Notes: generated from the letters alone by a model not told the origin. Positions 7,553 through 17,822 are shown, counted from the stretch's first letter. The stretch: DNA of 64,000 bases from Dinoroseobacter sp. (GCA_030066795.1 JASJAW010000017.1:86959-150958), one strand, 5' to 3'. Numbers and translations: made by a program.

Positions 7553-9688
7553 ATGTTCAACACAGTCAAGAAATCGATCGAATGGGGGGAAGATACGCTG
7601 ACCCTCGAAACGGGCAAAGTTGCCCGTCAGGCGGATGGCTCCGTCATCGCCACATATGGCGAAACCTCTGTTATGGCCAACGTGACCTATGCGCGGGCCC
7701 AGAAGCCGGGGCAGGACTTCTTCCCGCTGACCGTGCATTACAACGAGAAATACTATGCCGCCGGTAAGATCCCCGGTGGCTTCTTCAAGCGCGAAGCACG
7801 TCCGACCGAGAAAGAGACGCTGACCTCGCGCCTGATCGACCGTCCGATCCGCCCGCTCTTCGTGGATGGGTTCAAGAACGAAGTTTTGGTGATCTGTACG
7901 GTTCTGTCCCACGACCTTGAGAACGATCCGGACATCGTGGCGATGATCGCGGCCTCCGCCGCGCTGACCATTTCTGGCGTGCCGTTCATGGGCCCAATTG
8001 CCGGTGCCCGCGTGGGCTTTGAGGATGGCGAATACATCCTGAACCCAACCGTCGACGACATGCAGGACCTGCGCACCAACCCCGATCAGCGCCTTGATCT
8101 GGTTGTGGCGGGCACCAAAGATGCCGTAATGATGGTTGAATCCGAGGCCTATGAACTGACCGAAGCCGAGATGCTGGGCGCGGTGAAGTTCGGGCATGAG
8201 CAGATGCAGCCAGTCCTCGACCTGATCATCGATCTGGCGGAAGACGCCGCGAAAGAGCCGTTCGACTTCCAGGCCCCGGATTATTCCGAGCTGTATGAGG
8301 TCGTCAAAGCGGCGGGCGAAGACCAGATGCGTGCTGCTTATGCGATCACCGACAAGCAGGAACGTGTGAACGCCGTGGGCGCCGCGAAAGAGGCGATCAA
8401 GGAAACGCTGACCGAAGAGCAGCTAGAGGACGAAAACCTCGGCACCGCGCTGAAGAAACTCGAGTCTTCCGTCCTGCGCGGCGATGTTGTCAAGAACGGC
8501 AAGCGGATCGACGGGCGCGCGCTCGACACCGTACGCGCGATCGACAGCGAAGTGGGCTTGCTGCCCCGGACACATGGTTCCGCGCTCTTTACCCGTGGCG
8601 AAACGCAGGGCTTGGTTGTGACCACGCTGGGCACCGGTGACGACGAGCAGTTCATCGATGCGCTGCACGGCAATTTCAAATCGAACTTCCTGCTGCATTA
8701 CAACTTCCCGCCCTATTCGGTCGGTGAAGTGGGCCGCTTCGGTCCTCCGGGACGCCGCGAGATTGGTCACGGCAAACTGGCATGGCGCGCACTGCAGGCG
8801 GTTCTGCCGGCGGCAACAGACTTCCCTTACACCATTCGTCTGGTGTCTGAGATCACCGAATCCAACGGCTCGTCCTCCATGGCGACCGTCTGCGGTGGCT
8901 CGCTGTCCATGATGGACGCAGGCGTTCCGCTGAAAGCACCGGTCGCCGGTGTGGCCATGGGGCTCGTGCTCGAAGCCGATGGCGAGTATGCGGTTCTGAC
9001 CGACATCCTTGGCGACGAGGACCACCTCGGCGACATGGACTTCAAAGTGGCCGGCACGGAAGAGGGCATCACCTCGCTCCAGATGGACATCAAGGTCGCG
9101 GGCATCACGCCCGAGATCATGGAAAAGGCGCTCGCACAGGCGAAAGCCGGACGTCTGCACATTTTGGCTGAGATGGGCAAAGCCTTGTCCGAAGGCCGTC
9201 AGGAATTCTCCGAGCATGCGCCGCGCATCGAGACGATGAACATCCCGACCGACAAGATCCGTGAAGTGATCGGGTCGGGCGGCAAGGTCATCCGCGAGAT
9301 CGTGGAAACCTCCGGCGCCAAGGTCGACATCAACGATGACGGTGTGATCAAGATCGCCTCGCCCAACGGGGAAGCGATCAAGAAGGCCTACGATATGATC
9401 CATTCGATCGTGGCCGAACCGGAAGAAGGCAAGATCTACAAAGGCAAAGTCGTCAAAATCGTCGACTTCGGCGCCTTCGTGAACTTCTTCGGCAAGCGCG
9501 ATGGCCTGGTCCATGTCAGCCAGATCGAAAACCGCCGCCTGAACCACCCGTCTGACGTTCTGAAAGAAGGTCAGGAGGTTTGGGTCAAGCTGTTGGGCTT
9601 TGATGATCGCGGCAAGGTGCGCCTGTCGATGAAAGTCGTCGATCAGGAAACCGGCGAAGAGGCCAAGAAAGAAGAAGCGGCAGACTAA
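7553..9688 (+). CDS. pnp: Polyribonucleotide nucleotidyltransferase (PNPase)
   Basis: 711 residues, normal for the family. It degrades RNA 3' to 5' using phosphate. Two RNase PH-like core domains (about 1-220 and 310-540) flank a helical linker; [13 protein letters not shown] near 400 and [18 protein letters not shown] near 430 are the phosphate and metal site region. A KH domain with [11 protein letters not shown] at about 570 and an S1 domain at about 620-690 bind RNA. ATG 7553 is preferred over ATG 7547 because AGGA at 7542-7545 gives seven bases of spacing only to 7553. A structured leader precedes it and a terminator follows. Confidence 0.98.
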   Translation: MFNTVKKSIEWGEDTLTLETGKVARQADGSVIATYGETSVMANVTYARAQKPGQDFFPLTVHYNEKYYAAGKIPGGFFKREARPTEKETLTSRLIDRPIRPLFVDGFKNEVLVICTVLSHDLENDPDIVAMIAASAALTISGVPFMGPIAGARVGFEDGEYILNPTVDDMQDLRTNPDQRLDLVVAGTKDAVMMVESEAYELTEAEMLGAVKFGHEQMQPVLDLIIDLAEDAAKEPFDFQAPDYSELYEVVKAAGEDQMRAAYAITDKQERVNAVGAAKEAIKETLTEEQLEDENLGTALKKLESSVLRGDVVKNGKRIDGRALDTVRAIDSEVGLLPRTHGSALFTRGETQGLVVTTLGTGDDEQFIDALHGNFKSNFLLHYNFPPYSVGEVGRFGPPGRREIGHGKLAWRALQAVLPAATDFPYTIRLVSEITESNGSSSMATVCGGSLSMMDAGVPLKAPVAGVAMGLVLEADGEYAVLTDILGDEDHLGDMDFKVAGTEEGITSLQMDIKVAGITPEIMEKALAQAKAGRLHILAEMGKALSEGRQEFSEHAPRIETMNIPTDKIREVIGSGGKVIREIVETSGAKVDINDDGVIKIASPNGEAIKKAYDMIHSIVAEPEEGKIYKGKVVKIVDFGAFVNFFGKRDGLVHVSQIENRRLNHPSDVLKEGQEVWVKLLGFDDRGKVRLSMKVVDQETGEEAKKEEAAD

Positions 9689-9713
9689 GCCTGCTTCTTA
9701 GTATGCTCCAAAG

Positions 9714-9742
9714 CCCCGCGGCCACGTGCTGCGGGGTTTATT
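9714..9742 (+). terminator. Intrinsic terminator after pnp
   Basis: CCCCGC (9714-9719)/GCGGGG (9731-9736) stem with an 11-base loop and a TTTATT tail, 25 bases after the pnp stop. Confidence 0.8.
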
Positions 9743-9836
9743 CTCTGAAGCACTGTTATTGGACCGGTGCGCCTGGACCTGACAGGCTACACAGCTTTAG
9801 TAACGCCGCTGTTGGACTGGACTGCTGGAGTCGCCG

Positions 9837-10940
9837 ATGCCGCCTTTTTGGAAAGTAAAACGCGAGATAAGGCGCGTTGGTCGCCAGGCCACCGGCATCA
9901 TGATTGCGAACACAGGCAAGCTGCGCAGGCTCAAGTACGACCATTCTGAACGCGACCGTATTCAAAAAACACCGGGTAAGATCCCTATGCAGGACGATGT
10001 TGCGGTCCTGTTAATCTATCAGCCGGAGGAAATTCCTGCGTCAGTCATTTGCTGCCTGGAACACCTCAGGGACAAAGAGATTGCGACGGTGCTTGTATCC
10101 AATGCACCACTTGATGCGCAATCACGCAATCAATTGAAGGAACTATGCTATCTGGTCATCGAACGCCCGAATGTAGGGTACGATTTCGGCGGCTATCGTG
10201 ACGCTATACTCGAACTTTTTGCCCGTGGGATTTCTCCGAATAACCTCTTTGTATTGAACGACAGCATCTGGTTCCCAATTCGAGAGGGTTGCGACCTTAT
10301 TGATCGCGCAAGATCGGATTCAAGTGACCTCTACGGCATTTTCTATGACGACAAGAGCAAGCAGGTCTCAAAGTATTTCCTGCATTCCTATTTCTACCGG
10401 TTCAACAAGCGGATTTTTGAAAGCCCGATCTTCCACAGATACTGGACTCGGGCACCGATGTTCGATCGCAAAGATATTGTTATCGAACGGTTTGAGCGGC
10501 GTTTGACGGCTTATTTCAAGAAAATGGGCTTCACAATCGGAGCACGCTATTCCCCGGAAGACCTCGTTTCTGCAGCTCGCTCACTATCGGAAGAAGAACT
10601 CCGGGTCGTGGTCGAGCAGCTTTCAAAACGCAGAATCGAAAGCCGTCCCATCTTCAAGCCTGCTTACGATCTGGCCAAACAAAATGGTGACTGGCAGACC
10701 GCGGCCCGCGATATAATAGAGAGCAGCAGGTTCAGGTTTTACTTTCTCGATACAGCGCCAATAATTCTGATAAACAGATTGCGCACGCCGATCCTCAAAA
10801 AGCACACTGCAGAGAACTTTCAAGAGCAGCGCGACCACATTTTTGAGATGGGATACGACAAGGATTTGTTGCCCGCAGTACGCGAGGAACTGCGCGGCTG
10901 GAATGACCTTATCCGCGCCAACAAGAAGAAGACCTTGTGA
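9837..10940 (+). CDS. Rhamnan synthesis F (RgpF)-like glycan protein
   Basis: 367 residues. RPNVGYDFGGYRDAI (about 108-122) and LFVLNDSIWFP (about 136-146) are hallmarks of the RgpF family (PF05045), found in rhamnan and other cell-surface polysaccharide clusters and probably glycosyltransferase-like. GGAG at 9826-9829 supports ATG 9837. By eye the gene is less GC-rich than its neighbours. It stands alone with a convergent capsule-type gene, not in a full polysaccharide locus. Acceptor and sugar are unknown. Confidence 0.75.
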   Translation: MPPFWKVKREIRRVGRQATGIMIANTGKLRRLKYDHSERDRIQKTPGKIPMQDDVAVLLIYQPEEIPASVICCLEHLRDKEIATVLVSNAPLDAQSRNQLKELCYLVIERPNVGYDFGGYRDAILELFARGISPNNLFVLNDSIWFPIREGCDLIDRARSDSSDLYGIFYDDKSKQVSKYFLHSYFYRFNKRIFESPIFHRYWTRAPMFDRKDIVIERFERRLTAYFKKMGFTIGARYSPEDLVSAARSLSEEELRVVVEQLSKRRIESRPIFKPAYDLAKQNGDWQTAARDIIESSRFRFYFLDTAPIILINRLRTPILKKHTAENFQEQRDHIFEMGYDKDLLPAVREELRGWNDLIRANKKKTL

Positions 10941-10941
10941 A

Positions 10942-12075
10942 CTAGGTTGTGATCTCGTTGATCCGGTCGCTCAGGTTGTCAGGTAAGGCGTCGTACCGTC
11001 CGGGCGTGAGGTATTTGTTCCACAGATACCCGACAAACTGACGGCGCAGTTTTGCATCAGGGTCCCAGCCTTGGCTTGCACGCAATGATTTATCCAGCGC
11101 GCGCTCGTCGGGCGCATGAAAAACCAGGCCGTCGATATTATAGCAAGCATTCCCGAGGGTAATTACGGGTTTCTCAAACAGAAGGCCTTCAATCCCGACC
11201 GTGGAATTCAGTGTGATCACCGCGCGGGCGTTTTGGATTAGGTCAGATGTCACATTATGATTTGCAAAAAGAACTCTGGGATGATCCGGCCTCAAGCCTT
11301 TTACGGACAGCTTGAAGGAGGGATGCTCTTTAATGACAAAAACATCATCTGGATTTCTGTCCGCGGCCCCGATCACTACATCCAGAAACATCTCCATATC
11401 CCGGACCCAGGGGGAATGGACAGTTACCTGCATATCGGATGGAACCTGGAACGGCACAAAAACGTAGCCTGGGTCTAACGCAAGTTCGTCTCCGGACGCG
11501 CTCTTCGATTTGCGATTGTTCACAGCTTGCGGCAATCCATCTGCCGCGAAATCTTCGGCGGTGTTCAGGTAAAAGCCCGGGTCGCGCGGTACGGAATTCG
11601 CGGCATTCAGGCCTTCGGGGTCAATCTGGAGCGTTCCGGGGAAGAACCCGGCTTCCACAAACACGCGCTTGCGGCCTTGAGAGGCATGCGCAAGTACAGC
11701 CTCTGGATAGAGCGAGCCGTTATAGACGATAACGACGTCCGGGTTCCGTTCGGATATTTCCAGTTCCAGGGCTTCGTGCAGAAGCGCAGCTTGCGTTGTT
11801 TTGAGCCACCCGTATATCCCGGACACAACTCTATTCCCAAACAGGCCAGGGAGTCGGATGCGCTTGCGGGTGACATTACCTTCGGCGAGCTCTGCCGCAG
11901 TTTCTCCGGGGGCTATACAGGCATGTGCCAAACGACCCAGAGCCTTCGGCCAGCCGACATGCCGCGCAAGCTGGCCCAGGACCGCACCAGTAGATGTGCG
12001 GAAAGTGTGGGCCTGTCCGTTCAAAGCGGCATCGAAGTTTCGCAGCTGGCCTGTGTCGAGTTTGAAGAACGTCAT
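10942..12075 (-). CDS. Capsule polysaccharide biosynthesis protein, KpsS/KpsC-like
   Basis: 377 residues. The C-terminal half carries VFVPFQVPSDMQV, VFVIKEHPSF and RAVITLNSTVGIEGLLFEKPVI, typical of the capsule synthesis family (PF05159), whose KpsC/KpsS members add Kdo residues to the lipid anchor of capsules. The N-terminal half with DVVIVYNGSLYPEAVLA fits the donor or acceptor Rossmann domain. It follows cobN by 43 bases on the same strand but has no functional link with it, and converges on the RgpF-like gene with one base between stops. Role in surface glycan assembly is inferred from family. Confidence 0.75.
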   Translation of the reverse strand: MTFFKLDTGQLRNFDAALNGQAHTFRTSTGAVLGQLARHVGWPKALGRLAHACIAPGETAAELAEGNVTRKRIRLPGLFGNRVVSGIYGWLKTTQAALLHEALELEISERNPDVVIVYNGSLYPEAVLAHASQGRKRVFVEAGFFPGTLQIDPEGLNAANSVPRDPGFYLNTAEDFAADGLPQAVNNRKSKSASGDELALDPGYVFVPFQVPSDMQVTVHSPWVRDMEMFLDVVIGAADRNPDDVFVIKEHPSFKLSVKGLRPDHPRVLFANHNVTSDLIQNARAVITLNSTVGIEGLLFEKPVITLGNACYNIDGLVFHAPDERALDKSLRASQGWDPDAKLRRQFVGYLWNKYLTPGRYDALPDNLSDRINEITT

Positions 12076-12118
12076 GGCCTCACGCGATACAGGAATTCAC
12101 GGGAGGAAGGAACGCGCA

Positions 12119-15100
12119 TCATTGCGCAGCTCCAAGATCCTCGGAAACCAACTCCATGCGAGCGGAGTTTGAACGTGGCGACCATAGACCTCGTCCGATC
12201 GCCTCGCGCAACCGCTCCCTGATTTCTGTCAGAGCGGGCGCATTGTAGTGTTCGATGAACTCTCGGGTGTCAGAATCCTCGAGGATCGCGGCGTAGACAA
12301 GGTCGAAATGGTGATCCCGCACAGCTCCAGTCGTGGCTGCAAACGCAAAGAGATAGTCAACGGTGGCAGCGATCTCGAACGCACCTTTGTATCCGTGGCG
12401 TTTGACCCCGTCTATCCATTTTGGGTTAACCACGCGGGACCGGATCACCCGCCCAATTTCTTCGTCGAGGGTGCGGATCACAGGCCGTTCCGGACGGGAA
12501 TGGTCATTATGGTACACCGGCCGGGCAGTGCCTTGCAGGGTTTCGACTGCGGCGGCCGCGCCTCCTTCGAACTGGTAATAATCGTCGCTGTCCAGCAGGT
12601 CGTGCTCGCGGTTGTCCTGGTTTTGCACAATTGCGTCGACGCCAGATAAACGCGCGGCGAAACCTGCGCGATCTGCTGCGCCCTCGGTTCCGGCTCCATA
12701 GGCATAGCCACCCCAGTCCAGATAGGCGTCAGCGAGGTCTTTCTTCGCGTCCCAGATCCGCTCATCGATCAGCGCCTGAAGGCCTGCCCCGTAAGCCCCG
12801 GGTTTGGAGCCGTAGACCCGTGCGCTGCCTTCTCCCGCCCGTGCCCGGGCGGCCGCCGGGTTTTCGGCGTCCGGTTCCTCCAGCGCCATCACAGCGCGCG
12901 CAGCCCGGTCCACAAGGTCGATCTGTTGCGGGAAGGCGTCGCGGAAGAAGCCCGATATTCGCAAGGTGACATCGACTCGGGGACGGCCCAGAACGGACAG
13001 CGGCAAGATCTCGAAGCCGGTAACTCGACGGTTCGCGGCGTCCCATTGCGGTTTAACGCCCATCAAGGCAAGGGCTTGGGCAATATCATCGCCGCCCGTT
13101 CGCATATTGGCCGTGCCCCAGGCGGTCAACAGCATCGCGCGGGGCCAGTCTCCGTGATCCTGTAAATGGCGCTCCAGCAGCAAGTTGGCGGAAGCCCATC
13201 CGAGTTTCCATGCCGTTGGGGTCGGAACAGCGCGACTGTCGACCGAAAAGAAGTTGCGCCCCGTGGGCAGCACGTCCAACCGTCCGCGGGTGGGCGCGCC
13301 GGAGGGCGCCGGGGCGACGAAGCGGCCCTGCAGGGCTCTGAGAAGCCCCGCCCCCTCGGAAGGTCCACAGGCGGCAACAGCGGGAGCGATCTGCTTGTGG
13401 AGCGCGCGCAACACCGCGGCGCTCGCCGGACCGGGCGCTGATACGTGCCCGTCAACAAGGTTCTGGGCCAGCAACTCAAGACGCTCCACCGTATCTCCGT
13501 GGCTCCTCCAGCTGTCCTGCGTAACCGCCGCGAGGGCTGCGGGCCGTGTCCCGTTCCATGTCGCCTGCATCTCGCAATCGAGCGGGTCGAAGCCAAGCAT
13601 CATGTCGTCTGCCATCGCCCGCAGGAGAGAGGCGTCCCCGCCAGTGCCGTCTCCGCGCGGCAGTCGCGCCAATGCAATACAAAGGTCGCGCGCCAGAGCC
13701 CCGTCCGGGGAGGTGCCGAATATGTGCAGTCCGTCCCGGATCTGCGCCTCTTTCAGATCGCACAGATACGCGTCGAGCTTGGCCAGATCGCTGTCTGCCT
13801 CACCGGTAAACCCGGCATCGACGTCCAGTCCCGTGGCGGCAGTCATCGACAGGATTTCCGATCGCAGCGTTTCGATGCGCCTCGGGTCCACGCCTGCCGC
13901 TTCATAGTATTCGTCGACCAGGGCTTCCAGATCACGCAGGGGGCCGTAGGTTTCGGCACGTGTCAGCGGCGGTGTCAGGTGGTCGATAATGACCGCCTGC
14001 GCGCGCCGCTTTGCCTGCGTTCCTTCGCCGGGGTCGTTGACGATGAAAGGGTAGATATGGGGCAGGGGCCCAAGGGCGATCTCCGGCCAGCAGGCGGAGG
14101 ACAGCGCGACCGCCTTGCCCGGTAACCATTCGAGGTTTCCGTGTTTGCCCATATGTACGATGGCATGCGCACTATGAACCGTGCGCAACCAGAAATAGAA
14201 CGCGAGGTAATTGTGCGGCGGGACAAGGTCCGGCGCGTGATAGGTCTCCGTCGGGTCCACGTTATACCCGCGCGCCGGCTGGATGCCGACAACGACATTC
14301 CCGAAACGCAACACGGACAGGGCGAATGCGCCATCTGTCACGAAGGGATCGTCTTCGGGGGCGCCCCAGCGCTCCTCGAGCGCCCGCCGCATCTCGAACG
14401 GCAGCCTTGCGTACTGCGTTCTGTAGCTCTCCAGATCCAGCCGCACGCCACCTTCTCGCGCGATCCGGTCGGTCAGCCAGTTTGTCGGCCCCGCCATGAC
14501 CTGCGCCATCAGGGCATCCGACGTTGCAGGGTCATCCTGCACCCCGTAGCCGGCCTTGCGGAGCAGTGAAAGCATGTCCACGGTCGCGGCGGGCGTATCA
14601 AGCCCGACGCCATTGGCCAGCCGCCCATCCTTGTTCGGGTAATTGGCAAGCACAAGCGCCACTTTTCGGCCGGACGCCGGTGTGCGTTGCAGGGCCGCCC
14701 AGTTCGCGGCGAGGTCCGCAACAAACTCGACCCGGTCGCCATGGGCACGATAGCCCGCAATCGGGCATTGGGCCGCCTCATCATAGTAAGCCTCGCCTTT
14801 AAAGCTGATGGCGCGGGACAGAACCCGCCCGTCGACTTCCGGCAGTGCGACATTCATCGCGATATCGCGGGCCGAAAGGCCCGATGCGCCTTCCGCCCAT
14901 GCGTCTTCCGCGCCACCTGATAATACCACCTGAAAGATCGGCGAATCCTTGGCGGAGGCATGGGTCAGTGGGTTGTCGGCTTCAGGCCCGCCCGGGGTGC
15001 CGACAGCAAAGCTCGTCGCATTCAGGATGATCGAGGGCGGGGCATTCGTGAACAACTGTGCGAGGGTTGCCTGACTGAGCGGGTCCTTGAGCGAAGCAAC

Positions 15101-15808
15101 GAAAATCGGCAATGGCGCTAGCCCGCGCTTAAGCAAGGCGCGGACAAGACGATTAATGGGATGCAGCCCTGCGCCCTGAACCAATGCCCGATAGAACACG
15201 ATCGGAACGACTGGCGCTGTCTCGGGCCATGCTTTCGCAACGGCATCGAGTTCGGTCACACCCGATCCCGGCCAGTAAACCCCAGCGCGCAATAGTGGGA
15301 CGGCTGCAGAGGGTTTTTCTCCACCGTCGATCATTGCCGAGGTGTAGCGCAGGAAGTTCCGGCTGTTCTCGGGACCGCCTTCCACCAGATAGGCCCAAAG
15401 TGCATCATAGTCCGTGTCGTCCACAGTCGACAGACTTCGCAACTCTGGATCAGGTTTGTCATCGCCCGGCAGAAGGGCCAGTGCGACGCCCGCAGCCTGA
15501 CAGCGCGCAGCATACTGTTCTGCGCCATAGCGCCAGTATCCTGTCCCACCCAAAACTCGTACAACCACCAAACGGGCTCGTGTCGCACAACTGTCGAGAT
15601 GCAGATCAACTGACATCGGGTGCCGCAGATGCGTGAGATTTGCCAGGCGCATCTCAGGGCCTGGCTCCAACGCGGACCGGGCCTCAGAGAGCGCGGCAAG
15701 TTCCGTATCAGCAGCCGAAATCACAACAAGCGGCGCCGGCGCCTGCCCAAGGTCAATGGGCTCCTGACCGTCATCGATAGCGCCCGGAGTCGCCGCCAGA
15801 AGATGCAT
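12119..15808 (-). CDS. cobN: Aerobic cobaltochelatase large subunit CobN
   Basis: 1229 residues, in the normal CobN range. CobN is the porphyrin-binding H-like subunit of the ATP-dependent CobNST complex that puts cobalt into hydrogenobyrinate a,c-diamide. Recognisable blocks are SHGRL-like LANYPNKDGRLANGVGLD near residue 385, HMGKHGNLEWLPGK near 550 and LLTAWGTANMRTGGDDIAQAL near 900, all conserved in CobN/BchH proteins. CobS and CobT, the AAA partners, are not in the window. It lies downstream of cobW and a GNAT gene, probably in one transcript. Confidence 0.96.
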   Translation of the reverse strand: MHLLAATPGAIDDGQEPIDLGQAPAPLVVISAADTELAALSEARSALEPGPEMRLANLTHLRHPMSVDLHLDSCATRARLVVVRVLGGTGYWRYGAEQYAARCQAAGVALALLPGDDKPDPELRSLSTVDDTDYDALWAYLVEGGPENSRNFLRYTSAMIDGGEKPSAAVPLLRAGVYWPGSGVTELDAVAKAWPETAPVVPIVFYRALVQGAGLHPINRLVRALLKRGLAPLPIFVASLKDPLSQATLAQLFTNAPPSIILNATSFAVGTPGGPEADNPLTHASAKDSPIFQVVLSGGAEDAWAEGASGLSARDIAMNVALPEVDGRVLSRAISFKGEAYYDEAAQCPIAGYRAHGDRVEFVADLAANWAALQRTPASGRKVALVLANYPNKDGRLANGVGLDTPAATVDMLSLLRKAGYGVQDDPATSDALMAQVMAGPTNWLTDRIAREGGVRLDLESYRTQYARLPFEMRRALEERWGAPEDDPFVTDGAFALSVLRFGNVVVGIQPARGYNVDPTETYHAPDLVPPHNYLAFYFWLRTVHSAHAIVHMGKHGNLEWLPGKAVALSSACWPEIALGPLPHIYPFIVNDPGEGTQAKRRAQAVIIDHLTPPLTRAETYGPLRDLEALVDEYYEAAGVDPRRIETLRSEILSMTAATGLDVDAGFTGEADSDLAKLDAYLCDLKEAQIRDGLHIFGTSPDGALARDLCIALARLPRGDGTGGDASLLRAMADDMMLGFDPLDCEMQATWNGTRPAALAAVTQDSWRSHGDTVERLELLAQNLVDGHVSAPGPASAAVLRALHKQIAPAVAACGPSEGAGLLRALQGRFVAPAPSGAPTRGRLDVLPTGRNFFSVDSRAVPTPTAWKLGWASANLLLERHLQDHGDWPRAMLLTAWGTANMRTGGDDIAQALALMGVKPQWDAANRRVTGFEILPLSVLGRPRVDVTLRISGFFRDAFPQQIDLVDRAARAVMALEEPDAENPAAARARAGEGSARVYGSKPGAYGAGLQALIDERIWDAKKDLADAYLDWGGYAYGAGTEGAADRAGFAARLSGVDAIVQNQDNREHDLLDSDDYYQFEGGAAAAVETLQGTARPVYHNDHSRPERPVIRTLDEEIGRVIRSRVVNPKWIDGVKRHGYKGAFEIAATVDYLFAFAATTGAVRDHHFDLVYAAILEDSDTREFIEHYNAPALTEIRERLREAIGRGLWSPRSNSARMELVSEDLGAAQ

Positions 15809-15876
15809 GATGCTGCCTTTTCCCGTGTCTCTCGGCCGGGTCTATCAAGCCGCGCAAACTCGGGCAATCCGCTGGG

Positions 15877-16341
15877 CTACCGCCCCTTTGCCGTCAAGCT
15901 CGGGGGCAACTGAACGCGCTTATTCAGGGGACGTTCAAACAGTTTCAGCTCGGCATCCGCATCGGCGTCCCCATCGGGAAAGAAACCGCAGCGCACCAGG
16001 GCGGCGCGCACATTCGCATGCATATCACCGACCCACACACGCAGCACAGGAAGGCGCAGGCTGCGCGCTTGCGTTTCAATCTGTTCAACAAGGATTTCGG
16101 GCAGGCTTGAGTGCGTTTCTTCCGGCTTGAAATGAAAACCGGTTATCAGGCCAAAACTTCCCTCGTTGCGCAGTGCAATGCATCCAAGTGGTCGGCCAGC
16201 GCGCTCCGCCAGAAAAAAATAGGCATTTGGCCCGGTCAAATCTGTCAGGTCCGGAGGTTCAATAGCCTTCGGCGGAACAAGCAGCTCCTGCGCCATCGGT
16301 TCAAACGGGCTGGTCCGGAAAATCCGGAGCTCTCTCGCCAT
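15877..16341 (-). CDS. GNAT-family N-acetyltransferase
   Basis: 154 residues. AYFFLAERAGRPLGCIALRN (about 39-58, beta strands 2-4) and the acetyl-CoA end of the fold, RVWVGDMHANVRAALVRCGFF near 100-121, fit the GNAT family. Substrate cannot be read. It is placed between cobW (127 bases upstream) and cobN (68 bases downstream) on the same strand, so it is probably co-transcribed with them, but nothing in the protein ties it to cobalamin. Confidence 0.7.
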   Translation of the reverse strand: MARELRIFRTSPFEPMAQELLVPPKAIEPPDLTDLTGPNAYFFLAERAGRPLGCIALRNEGSFGLITGFHFKPEETHSSLPEILVEQIETQARSLRLPVLRVWVGDMHANVRAALVRCGFFPDGDADADAELKLFERPLNKRVQLPPSLTAKGR

Positions 16342-16468
16342 CGATCCTTCTTTCCGGATTCACAGAATCCAAAACCCCTCAGGATCATACTTACATTTTT
16401 CCCACATCTTTTCGAGAGTTGAATGAATGAACGGGCTTACAATTGATTTAAATTAAGATTTTGGCCCC

Positions 16469-17530
16469 TTAAGGCTGCAAGGCTGTTGAGATTGCTGCCT
16501 GATCCAAACCAGTTTGACCGATCACAACAAGCTGCGCGCGCCGGGCCTCAGAGGGCAGGAGCGGTCGGTCGAAATAGGTCTCAATACGCGGCCCCACCGC
16601 TTGCAGGGTTAACCTCATGGGCTTGTCCGCCACTGCAGCAAATCCCTTGAGGCGAAGAATATCATGTTCCCGGATCACTTCGGCAACCTTCTGGGCGAAT
16701 GCCGAGGGGTCTGTCACTTCAGGGAGATCCACAACGAAGGACGTAAACGCATCATGGTCGTGATCGTGGTGGTGATCGTGTTCGTGATGATCGTCATGAT
16801 GATGATGGTGATGAATCTCATGCCGTGCGGCCATATCGCCTTCGGCGCCAATGCCTTGGCCCAGCAGCACGTCAACCGGCAAGGCGCCGTGGGACGCGCT
16901 CACAACTTGTACGCCATTGCGGGTATCGGTCTTCAGGCGCCCTGTGAGAGCTGCGGCTTCCGATGCAGATAGCAGGTCCGATTTGTTCACCACCAGCATA
17001 TCCGCGCAGGCAACCTGATCGGCAAAAAGTTCTGACAATGGCGTTGCGTGGTCGAGGTTTTCATCCTGCTTGCGCTGTGCCTCCACCGCATCAACGGAAT
17101 GCGCAAACCGGCCTTCGATCACCGCCTTGCCGTCAACGACCGTCACCACACCGTCGACGGTCACCTTTGTTGAGATCCCAGGCCAATTGAATGCGCGCAC
17201 CAGCGGCTGCGGCAGCGCCAGACCACTGGTTTCGATGACGATGTGATCCGGCGGCGTGTCCCGGGCCAGCAGTTTCTCCATGGTGGGAATGAAATCATCC
17301 GCCACGGTGCAACAAATGCACCCGTTGGACAATTCCATGATGTCCTCATCTGCGCAGGTAGCATCTCCGCAGCCTTTTAGGATTTCTCCGTCAACACCAA
17401 GATCCCCGAACTCGTTGATGATCAGGGCAATGCGCCGCCCCTCTGCATTCGACAGCATGTGCCGGATGAGCGTGGTCTTACCTGCACCGAGAAAACCGGT
17501 CACGACCGTAGCGGGGATTTTTGAAGGCAT
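16469..17530 (-). CDS. cobW: CobW, metal-chaperone GTPase of the cobalamin cluster
   Basis: 353 residues of the COG0523 G3E family. Walker A GFLGAGKTT (12-20), the metal-binding CxCC in NGCICC (C71, C73, C74) and the GTPase NKSD (182-185) are intact. Residues 237-260 are a run rich in His and Asp, followed by the C-terminal CobW domain. CobW is thought to deliver Co(II) to the cobalt chelatase, which fits its place upstream of cobN. ATG 17530 is chosen because the family starts with a few residues before PATVVTGFLGAGKTT; upstream in-frame residues look non-coding. Confidence 0.95.
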   Translation of the reverse strand: MPSKIPATVVTGFLGAGKTTLIRHMLSNAEGRRIALIINEFGDLGVDGEILKGCGDATCADEDIMELSNGCICCTVADDFIPTMEKLLARDTPPDHIVIETSGLALPQPLVRAFNWPGISTKVTVDGVVTVVDGKAVIEGRFAHSVDAVEAQRKQDENLDHATPLSELFADQVACADMLVVNKSDLLSASEAAALTGRLKTDTRNGVQVVSASHGALPVDVLLGQGIGAEGDMAARHEIHHHHHHDDHHEHDHHHDHDHDAFTSFVVDLPEVTDPSAFAQKVAEVIREHDILRLKGFAAVADKPMRLTLQAVGPRIETYFDRPLLPSEARRAQLVVIGQTGLDQAAISTALQP

Positions 17531-17822
17531 CTGGGCGTCCTGTTGTCTTAGGCAGTCCGGTAAAAAAGGAACCGCTGGGAACGAAAAGTAGCTTGATTTG
17601 TGCAAGTTGTGCCGTGACTGCCCGCTATCCACAAGAGGTCACTTTTGTGCCTGTGTAGGCGGGTCCTATCCGTCCATCCGCTCAATCGCAATCTGTGGAT
17701 AAGCGCCCTACATGGCGTGGTTTGGCCGATCAATACATCCACATTTAGTATTTCCATTGACTTAGTGGCTGTCAGTGTCGAGTCTGGGCGGTGATTGGAA
17801 TCATCGCTGAAAGGTTGTGCGT
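17531..17822. promoter_or_regulatory. Divergent cobW/smc promoter region with DnaA-box-like sites
   Basis: About 290 bases between the starts of cobW and smc. TGTGGATAA at 17694-17702 is a perfect reverse-strand DnaA box, CTATCCACA at 17625-17633 differs from TTATCCACA at one base, and ACATCCACA near 17735 is a weaker match. No cobalamin riboswitch consensus (B12 box) is visible in front of cobW. Confidence 0.45.

Noticed and set aside
8423-9547. 374-codon open frame antisense to pnp
   Set aside because: Shadow of the KH/S1 coding part of pnp; His/Asp-rich translation without family features.
17531-17760. Cobalamin riboswitch before cobW
   Set aside because: Scanned the minus strand for the B12 box and the GCCACTG-type core; GCGGGCAGT and CGGCAC fragments are there but not in the right order.
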